Shown here: one piece after another, positions 13,588 through 24,440 of the stretch
Numbering within the stretch: position 1 is the stretch's first letter
How the letters are laid out: every line of letters starts with the position of its first letter
Source: Beverwykella pulmonaria
Lineage: Eukaryota > Ascomycota > Dothideomycetes > Pleosporales > Melanommataceae
Assembly (NCBI GenBank): GCA_001599595.1
Contig: BCHH01000003.1
Location: 4,273,537 to 4,337,536 of the forward strand
Direction: 5' to 3'
Length of the DNA stretch: 64,000 bases
Position numbers and translations under genes: made by a program
The notes under the pieces: model-generated
Database searches by the model: none
Told to the model about the DNA's origin: nothing
The model's input: the letters and a program-made list of their open reading frames with translations, nothing else

Positions 13588-14211
13588 ATGGGCTGGTTCT
13601 CATCCTCCAAGTCTCCGGACGCGCATTCGGCGGCGCCACCCACTGCACATCCTGCTCCACAACAGTCACTGACACCGACTTCTCCGCCTCCACAATTACA
13701 ACCAGAATCGCAATCACAGCTACCCGCCAAGTCCTCCTCCCAACCGCTCGACCCAGACGCGGACTTCCACTCCGCCTTCCCACATCTCGCACCCTCCTCC
13801 TCCATCACCACCACATCTCCAAACACCACCCCACCCACGAACCTGAATGCGCACCAAACCCCCTCAACCTCCGACCTCACCGCCTACCCGACAACGATGT
13901 CCTGCCGCGCAGCCTTTGACAGCGCATTCTACTGCGCGTCTCTGGGCGGGCACTTCAACGACATTTACCGGTACGGACAATTGCGGTCATGCTCCGAGCA
14001 CTGGGCCGACTGGCGGTTCTGCATGGGGCTGAAGGGGAAGAGTAAAGAGAAGGCGGAGGAGCTGGTGCAGGATCTGTACAGGGATAAGGAGGAGAGGGTC
14101 AGGGGACGGCCGAATAGTGAGGATGTGTGGAGGAGGAGGGAGCCGGGGGAGAGGGTCCTGGGGGCGTTTAGTAGGGCCGAGGAGGAGAGAGGGAGGGTGG
14201 AGGAGGGGTAG
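13588..14211 (+). CDS. EMI1: Early meiotic induction protein 1-like (DUF3128), twin CX9C protein
   Basis: A 207 aa single-exon protein. The first ~105 residues are Pro/Ser/Thr-rich and low complexity. The conserved part starts at MSCRAAFDSAFYC and continues through GGHFNDIYRYGQLRSC to HWADWRFC. It holds two CX9C pairs (C-RAAFDSAFY-C and C-SEHWADWRF-C), the signature of small intermembrane-space proteins folded by the Mia40 disulfide relay. Family knowledge: yeast Emi1 is needed for early meiotic gene induction and mitochondrial function; DUF3128 members are linked to respiratory-chain assembly. The C-terminus is charged and Arg/Glu-rich. The start used is the first ATG, preceded by an A-rich leader. 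It is the last conserved gene before the accessory island. Confidence 0.88.
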   Translation: MGWFSSSKSPDAHSAAPPTAHPAPQQSLTPTSPPPQLQPESQSQLPAKSSSQPLDPDADFHSAFPHLAPSSSITTTSPNTTPPTNLNAHQTPSTSDLTAYPTTMSCRAAFDSAFYCASLGGHFNDIYRYGQLRSCSEHWADWRFCMGLKGKSKEKAEELVQDLYRDKEERVRGRPNSEDVWRRREPGERVLGAFSRAEEERGRVEEG

Positions 14212-14225
14212 GGATGCAGAATGGA

Positions 14226-14880
14226 CAGTCGTATGGATAAAGTGCGAATTGGTTCATGAGTGGCTACCTCATGGCAAAGATCGGCAAAATGTCGAGACTG
14301 GGAGTCGATGGTAGTATAGACTGGCTACCTTCACTTAGGCTTGTATTCCCTGGATAGTTTAGTTGAGCATGTATCAACATGGACAAACCCAAAGCAGGAC
14401 AGAGGTGTCGAAACTCGGAAGATATTCCAACGTGCATCCCTGCGTAGCGAGACACCCTGTGTGCCGAAACAAGAGGTACGTTGACTTCGAGTAGCTCAAA
14501 CTTCGTGCGCACAATAAATATTGCTATAAATCTATTAAAATAATATACTACAGCTAATCCTGAAAGTCTATAACCCACTCTTCCCTAAAAATTGCATTCA
14601 CATCGTCGCCTCTGAGCCTGATTCGTACAGCGCGTTCTTTCAAAGCGTAATAGACTTCCCTCTCCACAGCGCCAACGTCAAGCCTTTATCACTCCAAATT
14701 TTCGTAGAATAACCTTGTCCAAGCCTTAGAACCTCGCTCCAATGCTAGGAAGTCATCATCAGCCTTGTGCGCGCTGTCGCGGGCAAATTCGTGCAGGATC
14801 GCCACGTCAATTGGTACTTCCAGCGGAAGCAAATCACCGATTCCCACCTCGTATATCCGCAGGTACAAGGTGCCCTAATG
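14226..14880. repeat. Dispersed repeat R1, diverged copies at island left edge
   Basis: 14226-14430 matches segments of the copy at 21.6-22.4 kb in direct orientation (shared landmarks: gtcgtatggataaagtg, gagcatgtatc, cagaggtgt). The two blocks occur in swapped order compared with that copy. 14590-14880 is a diverged inverted copy of the left part of the same repeat (landmarks catcgtcgcct, aagccttagaacct, catcagccttgtg). It keeps more G/C than the other copies. Confidence 0.65.
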
Positions 14881-15234
14881 TACGGGCAGATGCGAGTGGC
14901 GGTTACAGTAGTGCTTATCCTATTTTTTCTACAGTATTACACTTGATTACTACGACTTGATGTACCATTTGGTATGGCCGCCACCTGCAAAAATCATTGC
15001 CCAGCAACGCTCCTTCATCAATTTAATAGTACACGGTCAATTTCTCCCACTCTTCCTATAGAAACTATCGAATCTCCACTACAATTTTGTTACGGTTATA
15101 TCACGTGCCATTGTACTAGCTATATATAGGGGTCCTCCCGCCCAACCTTCTCTGACACACAGAGAGCTCAATTCACCTCATTTTAACTCCAACAAATTTC
15201 TAGGTAGCGCTTTAGCCATGGCCTCGCCCTGCCT

Positions 15235-15697
15235 AAACTAACATCTTGTCACTCCAAGAGACAGAGGCCCACTAATCGTCAGTCCAGAATACATTGTCCC
15301 CTGACCACATAAGGCGATCGTGCATGTGCTCAGGTGTAAGGAGGGGCTTCTCCATGGCCTTCCAGCAGTGGTATAACTCCTTTTCAAAGGCCTTGATCAG
15401 TAAGCGCTGGCACACGTTGATCCCTAGCTCGTGGGAAATCTGCTCGCGAGACTTCTCTCTCTGCTCAGCGTTTTCTGTATCATGGCGTACAAGGAGCTGT
15501 CAAAGGGGTGTAGTAATTAAGAGGACGTCAACCCTGAGGTTTCTTAGGGGTTTCTGGTGTAGCAACGCAACGAGATACAGTCGAGCTATACCAAGCCTCT
15601 GAGTAATGGCCGGAGGCTTCCAACCAAGCTCTGCTAGGGTATGGATTTTCACACGTTCCTTGTAGATGCGGCGATTTGGTGTTTTAGGTTTTGTGTT
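15235..15697 (-). pseudogene. Tc1/mariner transposase N-terminal relic
   Basis: Reading leftward from about 15697, one frame gives a helix-turn-helix-like start (NRRIYKERVKIHTLAELGW). After an in-frame TGA comes RHDTENAEQREKSREQISHELGI, then EKPLLTPEHMHDRLMW and FWTDD around the first catalytic Asp, then a stop. It is typical of fungal Tc1/mariner N-terminal halves but broken, with no C-terminal half and no inverted repeats that I could define. Confidence 0.7.
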
Positions 15698-15849
15698 CAT
15701 GAGTTGGTACGGCGAGTTTGGGATAAAATATCTTGGCGTTCAGGTATACCGGTAGTATCCCGAACCTTCCATGCACGGGCATACGCAGTGATGCATTGCT
15801 ACCCTCGCGTCCGCCCGTTCAAGAGGGCACCTTGTAATTTATTGTAAAA

Positions 15850-17899
15850 TATATGGTTGATTTTAGCGCCACGCCACACCGCAACACAACCAATTAAAAC
15901 CCAAAATTCTCTCAAAGCCGTCTGAGGAACTTTGATGCGCTGTTGTGTGTGCGACGTTTCCCATCGTCTTAACTCCAACAAGAGAATCGTTCATCCATAA
16001 TTTCCAACATCGCTTACCTAGCTTACAACCCCCAAACTTGGTCTAAACCTCTACATATCCTACGCGCCTTATCAACCCAAGTTTAACGCCAAAACAACCA
16101 CGTTTGCGCGCGGAAACGCGTCTTTTTAATCTATTGTCGCCCCAAACCTTTGCGCCGGACGTGCTTTGTTTAATGCGTAAAACATGGCGAGCGAGATGAG
16201 AACGGTAAGGCAAATGGGTGGCTTTAACAACATGTCTTCCTGGCAAAGGGTGGTGGAGATAGAGCGGATGGACGAACAGGGTAGAGACGAACAGTTGCGC
16301 GCAAAATGTGTGCAATGCCAAGCCTAAAATTTTTACTGTTAGAACATCAGGAATTTATTCAAAAATAGGCTAGAGTTGATTATGGATATCCTCTAGGTAA
16401 TCAATCCCAATTACAGGCGTCGTGATAAGCTGTGTGCGATAGTATCTTGTGTAGAAGTTTCTATTAAGCTGATGGACGAAGCTTTGCGCTGCAAAAGCCG
16501 CACTAAAGTCCCTCAGACAGCTAACAAGGAAGAGGACCGATTAGTAAGCAAACTATACCATAAACGTATTAGTTCCTTTTCTTGGCAAGCCGTCCGAGCT
16601 AGCTGAGATACCGAAGGACACGGCCCGGCGCTTGTTTAGTCAGCTTTGGCACAGCCATCCCACACTTGAAGATGCGGTCAAACACACAGCGATACCTACT
16701 TTGTAATGTAGAGATATATTATCACATTGCCCTCGAAACACCGAAATCCGCCGTTGACTCCGCCGTTGTCCCCTCCGCTGACCGAAGGAACGATCTAATC
16801 AAGCCCACCACGTCATACTTCTCGCGCCCAATTCTTGTGTACTGTTCAACTTTTCTTGAATCTTCGCTCGCTACCAGCGGTCGGTTAGGACGGACTTTTT
16901 GTTTATGTAGACTCGCGTCTATGGGTGTAGGATATATTGGATAGGTACTACTATCTACAGATTTGTACTTTGTATGGTCTAAAATACAGACCGGCAGTCC
17001 AGACATGCTCGAGTTCTTGGAGAATTAACCCAAGGATCTTGAGATAGCTAGAAGACGCTCTTTTGTAGGGCGGTAGAGCTTCGCAAGCGGATACTCTGCT
17101 GGAGCTTGGCTTGGTCTGATGTCAGTATCCGAAACTCTCACTTGAAATGGAAATTCAAAAAAGACTTGTCGTGCTACGTGGCTGAAGCGGAAGGAGACGA
17201 AGGCTAGCCTTCTGATCCGCCTGCTCGACGGCAAGAGACGCTCAACGGGCACGAGGCGCTGGAAGCACGACGACGCTGCCGACGACAACGAGAATCTCAC
17301 CGGCAAAGGTTTAATCGTAGCGACGACTCTCCATTTATGTAGATGTTGCGCGGCGCAACCCTATATGAAGCGCTCTTCGGCTGAATCCAGGCCGCACAAT
17401 GCGTCAGCTGAGCTGGCAAAGGTGACTTCAGCCTTGTGAGTGCTACTTAGCCCCAAGAGACCTCCAGATCACCTCGACTCGCTCGTGCACTAAACTAATT
17501 GCCCTGCTTTCCGCCTCTTTTCGGGTGCATCTAACTTCTTGTTCTGCATTCTTACTGTGAGTTACTGAATAAGATTCATCGTGCTTGACATCACAGCTAT
17601 CGAGGCACGTCCGCAGCCTCCCCACACCCAAGACTACGAGCCTTTGCATCGCTGCCATCGGATCTTCGAAGAGCCTCTGCGATACCAGATAGCCGGTCGT
17701 TCTTTACAGACTCTCGCATCCTCAATTTGGGCAGCCTTGAACCAACCTAGGCACGCTCGAGATTAGGCGCGGTGGTCGCTTTCCCAGCAGCACCTAAATG
17801 TCTACGAAACAACCTGCTTGCGAAGATTACGATATCTCTTCTAGACGTGCCAGCAATACTAAGTCCAAGGGCTCTAAGTTGAAAGGGGACTAGCTAGTC
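15850..17899. other. AT-rich accessory intergenic DNA
   Basis: About 2 kb between the transposase relic and the PNP-NACHT gene. I find no gene family and no clear repeat. Short frames exist but none has recognisable motifs. The last few hundred bases must hold the promoter and 5' UTR of the NLR gene starting at 17900. Confidence 0.4.
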
Positions 17900-20800
17900 A
17901 TGTCTCGGCAGAAGCGTGTAAATGGCGATTATACAGTTGGCTGGATTTGCGCCATCACCACCGAGTACGTCGCCGCTCAAGCTTTCCTCGACGCAACGCA
18001 TAGCCCGCCAGAGTCCGTCCCTCAAAACGATAACAACATCTACACACTAGGCGAAATAGGCGAGCATAATGTTATCATCGCCGTTCTACCAAAGGGTGGG
18101 TATGGCACTACTTCTGCAGCAAGCGTTGCAAGAGACTTACTCCGCACCTTTCCCAATGTTAGAATTGGTTTGGTGGTCGGCATCGGTGGCGGCGCCCCAA
18201 GTTCCAAGCACGACATTCGTCTGGGCGACATTGTTGTCAGCACTCCTTACAACAGGGAGGGTGGTGTGTTTCAGTACGACTTTGGCAAAGCAATACAGGA
18301 CAAAGAGTTTAAAGTAACAGGGCACTTGAATCAGCCACCGATAGTGTTAGGAGCGGCAGTCAGTGACCTCGAGGCACAGTACGAACTAGATGGTCATCAA
18401 CTAGTGGAGGCTATCGACAGCGTTTTAGAAAAGAAGTCACGCTTGAAGAGGAAATACAAGCAACCCGATCCCAATACCGACAGGCTCTACTTAAGTGGAG
18501 TGATGCATCCCGCTGATGATGAAGCGACCTGTGCCGAAGTTTGTGGTGATGACCTTTCCAAGCTTGTCCCGCGAAAGTCGAGGACTCAGGATGAGGATAA
18601 TCCAGCAATTCATTACGGCATAGTGGCTTCCGCAAATCAGTTGATGAAGAATGCTCTGTTACGTGACAAGTTTGCTAAGGAAAACGGCGTTCTGTGCTTT
18701 GAGATGGAAGCAGCTGGGTTGATGAACCACTTCCCGTGTCTGGTCATTCGCGGCATCTGCGACTACTCTGACACGCATAAGAACAAGGAATGGCAAGGCT
18801 ATGCAGCCATGGCGGCGGCCGCGTATGCAAAAGACCTTCTGGCCCGCGTTCCAGTGAACAAGTTAGAGGCTGAGAGAAGAATCAGCGATATTCTGTCTTC
18901 TGGTTAGTCCGCTTGGCAGCATTAAGTAGCTTAGTTAATGGAAAATAGTCGAGCAAAATGTGGACGAAGCACGTCGAGATGTGAAAGACTTAGCTCTCGA
19001 ACAGCAGCGGGCAGAACTCCACCGCCGGCTGTCACCACCCGAACCGTCAACAAACTACAACAAAGCACTGCAACAGCGCCAGGAAGGCACAGGCTCCTGG
19101 TTCCTGCAGAGCGATGCATTCGCGGCATGGAAAACGCAAAGAAACTCCTTCCTTTGGCTCTATGGCATACCGGGATGCGGCAAGACCATCCTCAGCTCTA
19201 CCATCATTGAGCATCTTAAGAGTCTTTGCATCCAACCGCTGCTCTACTTCTATTTCGACTTCACTGATACCGAGAAGCAAACTCTGAGAGGTATTATCTC
19301 CTCCCTTATTATCCAACTTTACCACATGTGCAAGAGTGCCCGGGAGCCATTGGATGCGCTCTTTTCCTCATTCATAGACAGAAATACGCAACCAAGCTGT
19401 GAATCACTTTGCAAGGTTCTGCAGAAAATGGCTGAGCGTGCTGGAGAAGTGTGGATTGTTCTGGATGCTATTGACGAATGTGCGGAACGCAAAGGGGGTC
19501 TAACGGAAGGGCTGCTTTTGTGGATGCGGGGTGTCATGAAGTGGGAGAAAAGTAACGTTCGCTTTCTCGTGACAAGTCGGCCAGAGCAGGACATTCAAGC
19601 GGAACTGAACAGCTTGGTCAGTGAGAAGAATAGAATTCCTATCCAGAGCGACCTTGTCAATGACGACATCTTAGCATACATTCACGCTAAGGTCAGGAAG
19701 GGCGAAGGATTGAAGAGATGGCGAGACCATCCAGATATTCAAAAAGAGATCGAGGAAGAACTCGCACGAAAGGCTAATGGCATGTAAGTAGAACCTCTAC
19801 TTGTTTGCATCTGCGTTGTTCACGCCGGTACTGACGCCGAACAGGTTTCGATGGGTAGCGTGCCAGATTGACGCCCTGGAAGACTGCTTGGATTACCCCA
19901 CCCTTACGACTGCGCTTGATTCACTCCCAGAAACGCTGGACGAGACCTACTCAAGAATAATAAAGGCGATTCCGGCCAGCCACAAACAGACCGCGTTGAG
20001 GATTCTTCAATTCTTGACGTTTTCCGAGCGACCTCTGAGGATCGAGGAAGCTGTCGATGCAATAGCTGTCAGCGTCGACAAGAGGCCACACTTCTCTCTC
20101 AAGAACCGAATGCCCGAATCCCAGGAAATCACGCGTTACTGCTCGAGCTTGGTGGTTATGGTCCCGGCCAAAGGATATCTAGGCGGGAACGACGACGAAC
20201 ACAGGGAGCTCCAACTAGCACACTTTTCAGTTAAAGAATATCTAACATCAAAACGGCTAGATATTAGTACAGAGCAGGTTTTGCAGGAGGCTGTTGCGAG
20301 AGCATCCGTCGCCAGGGTATGCCTCGCGTACTTATTGCATTTCGACCAGGTTCTTCCTCTAAATAAGGTGTTGAAAGACTTTCCATTTGCAAAATATTGC
20401 GCAATGTACTGGATGAGTCATGCTCAGATAGCTGGATGTGAAGGAGGTGAACTCCTGGATTTGGTTGAGAGGCTCTTTTGCTACCATACTAGCTCATACC
20501 GGCTTTGCTACTACCTCTACCGACCGGACGAACCATGGTATGACAACCCACCATCCCACGGGAATGAGGCCGCCTCAGCATTGTATTATGCAGCGTTTGG
20601 AGGTTTGAAAGAGGTAGTTAGATTATTACTTAACAACCACGCCGACATCAACGCGCAGGGTGGAATCTACGGCAACGCACTCCAGGCAGCTGTATCTAAC
20701 GGTCACGAGCAGATTGTGAAGCTGCTGCTGGACAAGGGCGCCGACGTCAACGCGCAGGGTGGAAGATACGGCAACGCACTCTATGCGGCTTCGTCTGAAG

Positions 20801-21168
20801 GCCACGAGCAGATTTTGAAGCTGCTGCTCGACAAGGGCGCCGACGTCAACGCGCAGGGTGGAAAATACGGCAACGCACTCTACGCGGCTGTATGTGAAGG
20901 CCACGAGCAGATTGTGAAGTTGCTGCTAGACAAGGGCGCCGACGTTAACGCGCAGGATGGAGAATATGGGAACGCACTCCAGGCAGCTTCATCTGAAGGC
21001 CACGAGCAGATTGTGAAGCTGCTGCTTGACAAGGACGCCAACGTCAACGCGGAGGGTGGAGAATACGACAACGCACTCCAGGCGGCTGCATCTAGGGGCC
21101 ACAAGCAGGTGGTGAAGCTGCTGCTCGACAAGAGCGCCGACACCAACGTTCAGCGAGCCAAGGTTTAG
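17900..21168 (+). CDS. PNP-NACHT-ankyrin NLR protein
   Basis: A complete fungal NLR of 1053 aa in three exons: 17900-18902, 18949-19783 and 19845-21168. Both introns are GT-AG (46 and 61 nt) and join in frame. Residues 1-330 are a nucleoside phosphorylase (PNP_UDP) domain with VGWICAITTEY, GIGGGAPS, the FEMEAAGLM motif and CDYSD. The NACHT domain follows, with Walker A GIPGCGKT near residue 406 and Walker B WIVLDAIDEC. From about residue 855 there are five to six nearly identical ~33 aa ankyrin units (NALxAASSxGHEQ...LLLDKGADVNAQ). Family knowledge: these are sensors of non-self or pathogen cues, with the repeats binding ligand, NACHT oligomerising and PNP as effector, perhaps cleaving nucleotides. 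The high repeat identity suggests ongoing unit exchange. Its 3' end is homologous to that of the HET gene at 24.4-28.1 kb. Confidence 0.92.
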
Positions 21169-21578
21169 GGCTGCGCGCCCTCAAACCTTGATCTGTTAGA
21201 TCTTCAGACTTCAGAATACAAAGGCCTAGCGTTAAGTTCAGAAGGGCATGTATAATTCTAAGAAACTAGTGTGACTGCCCTCAGAGTATCAGGTGTGATA
21301 CTCAGTAGTGTTAGGGAAGAAGCTTGGCATTAGTATTGGAACTAGAAGAGTACTAAACATACGCTAGAGAGCATCTGTTGATAATTTATTATCCTATTTT
21401 CTTTTTCATTTCTATTTTACAGAGAGGGATGGGGATCAAAGTAAATATATACCCTTCTAATTTGCCACAGCAAAGCTTCAAGCATGTTCTCATCAAGTAA
21501 CATGATGGCTACTTATTGTACCAGGTGTTAAAAGTTTTGCCACTTGAACGTTAGCAGGTGAACAAACACATCAATCAC
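21169..21578. other. 3' flank of the PNP-NACHT-ankyrin gene, partly shared with the HET gene
   Basis: No coding sequence. The first bases after the stop (gggctg...ccctcaaacc) and a stretch near 21460-21490 (ttgccacag..aagctt) match the flank after the HET-NACHT-ankyrin gene at 28.1-28.3 kb. The homology is interrupted by unrelated sequence. Confidence 0.55.
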
Positions 21579-22440
21579 GCTAGCAGGGAGGACGACCAAC
21601 CCGCTCTGACTCTGACCTTGTGAGGTGGCGAATTCTGTAGGTGTTTTTTAGAGAGTTGAGTTGAGGCATGGCCAAAGTTGAGTAGGGGATTGCAAGGCTG
21701 CAGGGCTAGGTTAGCCGCCTGCTAAGACGTCGCACAGCCACAGGCCTAGCAGTCATGATAAATTACACCGCGATGATTACATACGTGCGGGGTTGTTTTG
21801 CACTAGCTAAAATAGATCTTCAATTCAATTGGAAGTACTGACTGGGGTAGCGGTCTTACATAAATTTGTGCGCAACAGCAGACACAAGGCTGATGATAAC
21901 TTCTCAGCATTATAGTAAGGTTCTAAGGCTTGATAAGAATATTTATAAGGATTATAGAGTGGTAAGAGCTTGATAGTAGTGCTACAGGGAAAAAACTCTG
22001 TCACGCTATAGGAGGCTCTCTGCAAATTGAGGGCGAAGGCGACGATGCAAGCGCGTATTCCCTGTATAGTTTCGTTGAGCATGTATCCACATGGAGAAGC
22101 CCTAAAGCAGGACAGAGGTGTTGGAACTTGGAAGATATTCTAGATTACTAGTTGGGATGGCAAAAAAAGCAACTCAGACACAACACGACACGCACGACAA
22201 ATCTACAACACGAATATTGAATTAAATCGAATCACTATCATTCTCGCTACTCGAATGGAAAATGCCACGTCATTAGAGTACATACATTGCTCCGAGAACT
22301 TTTCCACCCCCATTATAATCATGAGTCGTATGGATAAAGTGAGAATTGGTTCATGAGTGGATACCTCATGACAAAGATCAGCAAAATGTCGAGCCTGGAA
22401 CTCAATGGTAGTATAGACTGTCTTCATTTAGGCTTAACAA
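21579..22440 (+). repeat. Dispersed repeat R1, copy A
   Basis: It starts at acgctagcagggagg, a boundary shared by copies B and C. Landmarks are gaccttgtgaggtggcgaattctgtaggtg (partial), gcacagccacaggcctag, gtgcggggtt and ctccgagaacttttccacc. It has no coding capacity. It lies directly downstream of the PNP-NACHT-ankyrin gene. Differences between copies are largely C/T and G/A, as expected of RIP-mutated repeats. Confidence 0.75.
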
Positions 22441-22459
22441 ACACAGTATGACAATCTCA

Positions 22460-22815
22460 AACTTCAGCCTTCCCGTACCTTCCGAGTTCGATGATGAGGT
22501 TGACGATACCAATCCCGACCTTCCTTCTACACACGTATGGGCTTATCCATGCAAACTTCCTTCATGTCCCGACTACGGCAAGTCCCGGCGTCTATGAAGC
22601 ATATTTCTACTCCATCAGCAGGAGCAAGAGGCACACAAGACGGCAGCAATGGCAGCAGCCGCACGCCGTGCAATGGAGAAAAAGTGGCGATATATGACTA
22701 ATCCTTATTTGCTGTCTTAGAAAACTCCAAATTTTCGCAGGATCCAGACGAGCACGTGTGGGACTACAATTTTAGAGATGATACTAAGAAGATAATAACA
22801 GGTTGGAGCACAATA
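22460..22815 (+). pseudogene. Relic of a C2H2 zinc-finger domain
   Basis: One frame gives VWAYPCKLPSCPDYGKSRR, an in-frame TGA, then HQQEQEAHKTAAMAAAARRA and EKKWRYMTNPY. After a frameshift it reads DPDEHVWDYNFRDD. The Cys pair and spaced His residues resemble the short zinc-finger tails found in Dothideomycete repeat proteins. I cannot name the parent gene. Confidence 0.45.
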
Positions 22816-23177
22816 AAGCAAATGGAAATGCATAAGGCGTTCTAATGCCAACAAACGCAGGGATCACCCGCATTATTAAACTAGTAAAGGGTGTTACTTG
22901 AGGTAATTATTGCATTTATTCTACAGTTTCTAAGGGTATTATTGAATTGTTATGCTTGGGTTTCCTGAGCTACCACATCCGTGCCTCTGGAGCTCTATAT
23001 TGTTTAACCTGCGCCTCACTCTTTAGCGCTTGGCCCTATTCTCCACTCATGCCTTTTCAAGGCATCCCAAGTCGTCACAAAAATCACTGCCTTCGTCGAT
23101 CGGCGAGCTTTTCCTTCGTCATTTATCTTCAATAAGTGTAAGCTGGAGTGTGCAGGAGAGAAGATATGAAGATGTGT

Positions 23178-23215
23178 ATTGTATGTGTGTGAGATGTGTG
23201 TGTGTATGAGATATG
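23178..23215. repeat. GT-rich microsatellite
   Basis: An interrupted (gt)n tract with gtgtgtgag and gtgtgtgtatg runs. Confidence 0.7.
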
Positions 23216-23280
23216 TACAGCTGATATATATATGACGGACTGATGAGCCAGTGGCATATCCACGTGACATAGTGTCCTGC

Positions 23281-23535
23281 TTACAATAAGAACTTATTTT
23301 GATTGCAGACAAGGGCATTTTTAGCAAGAAACGTCTGGGCGGCATTGGCGAGCTTCTGTTGAAGCCTTTCTTTGTGCTGGCTACTTACTTTATTATTAAG
23401 AACATGTTTAACTATATTAAGCAGCGAAGTTAGAGCCTCTCCCAATACTAGCGTTGCGGGTGTCTGCAATGCTTTAGGATAAGACTCTACTGTCTTACTT
23501 AGAATACTAACGTCCCTCCATGCGTGCTAGAAAAC
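23281..23535 (-). pseudogene. Fot1/pogo-like transposase C-terminal fragment
   Basis: The minus strand encodes NNKVSSQHKERLQQKLANAA followed by TFLAKNALV and NQNKFLL, preceded by ETLTSL-like helical sequence. This matches my recollection of the conserved C-terminal block of fungal Fot1/pogo DDE transposases (a KRLANAAQ-type motif). No DDE catalytic part is present, so it is a remnant. Confidence 0.5.
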
Positions 23536-23654
23536 CCACTGTGCCAGAAAATATAACAGGTACTATAACTTTAAGCAACTATAACTCTAAGCACACGTTG
23601 AGATTCATTAAAATATGATGTACTGTGGCTATTTTTAAAGATCTATGGCGCCTC

Positions 23655-24068
23655 TCGCCTATAAATTACGCTTACATTGTTGCCTTCGCGCCTGATTTGC
23701 AGAGAGCCTCCTTCTATAGCGTGACAGAGTTCCTTCTCTGTAGCACTACTACCAAGCTCTTACCATGCAAGACCGCTACCCCAGTTAGTACTTCTGATTA
23801 AACCAACTACCTATTTCAGCTAGTGCAAAACAACCCCGCACGTACATATGTAGTCATCGCGGTGTATTTATTTATGATGACTGTTAGGCCTGTGGCTGTG
23901 CGAAGTCTTGGCTGGCCGGCCAACCCAACCCCGCAACCTTGCGATCCCCACTCAACTTTGGCCATGCCTCAGGTTAACCAACTCAACTCTCTAAAAAATA
24001 CCTACAGAATTCGCCACCTCACAAGGTCAGTGTCAGAGCGGGTCGGGCGTCCTCCCTGCTAGCGTCAC
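23655..24068 (-). repeat. Dispersed repeat R1, copy C (inverted)
   Basis: The reverse complement matches copy A from its left boundary (acgctagcagggagg, here at the right end) through the caggcct and gtgcggggtt landmarks to the tagtgctac and gcaaatc region, with an internal deletion of about 100 bp. It lies just upstream of the HET-NACHT-ankyrin gene, inverted relative to copies A and B. Confidence 0.75.
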
Positions 24069-24440
24069 CAAGGTTTTCGTCCTTTCAATTTAGTGAATCG
24101 CAAAATCGCCTTCAGCGAACTGCATATGTCAGCCACACTGCGCCACACTGCGGGCTTTGCAGTCACCCACCCTCAGCTGAACGTGTAATTACAGCCTTCA
24201 TTTGCCAACGCATGGCGGAATCAGCTTACAACACTCTGGCACTATCCTTCCTTTCGATGTGATTCTCCAGCAACTAAACCTCCTTATCTCTATTTCCTCG
24301 TATGCGCGCTAACCTTCAGAGCGAGGACTGACGTTCTCAAACGACCGAGTTGGCGTGTTCATCTCCTCAGCTAGGCTGCCGCGTTGAGCCTTCGAGACCT
24401 ATTCCTACTACCTGTATCCGTCCAATCTTGGACAGTAGCA

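Noticed and set aside
16043..16321. 92-codon minus-strand frame in the island
   Set aside because: No recognisable motif, and flanked by transposon relics; most likely chance.
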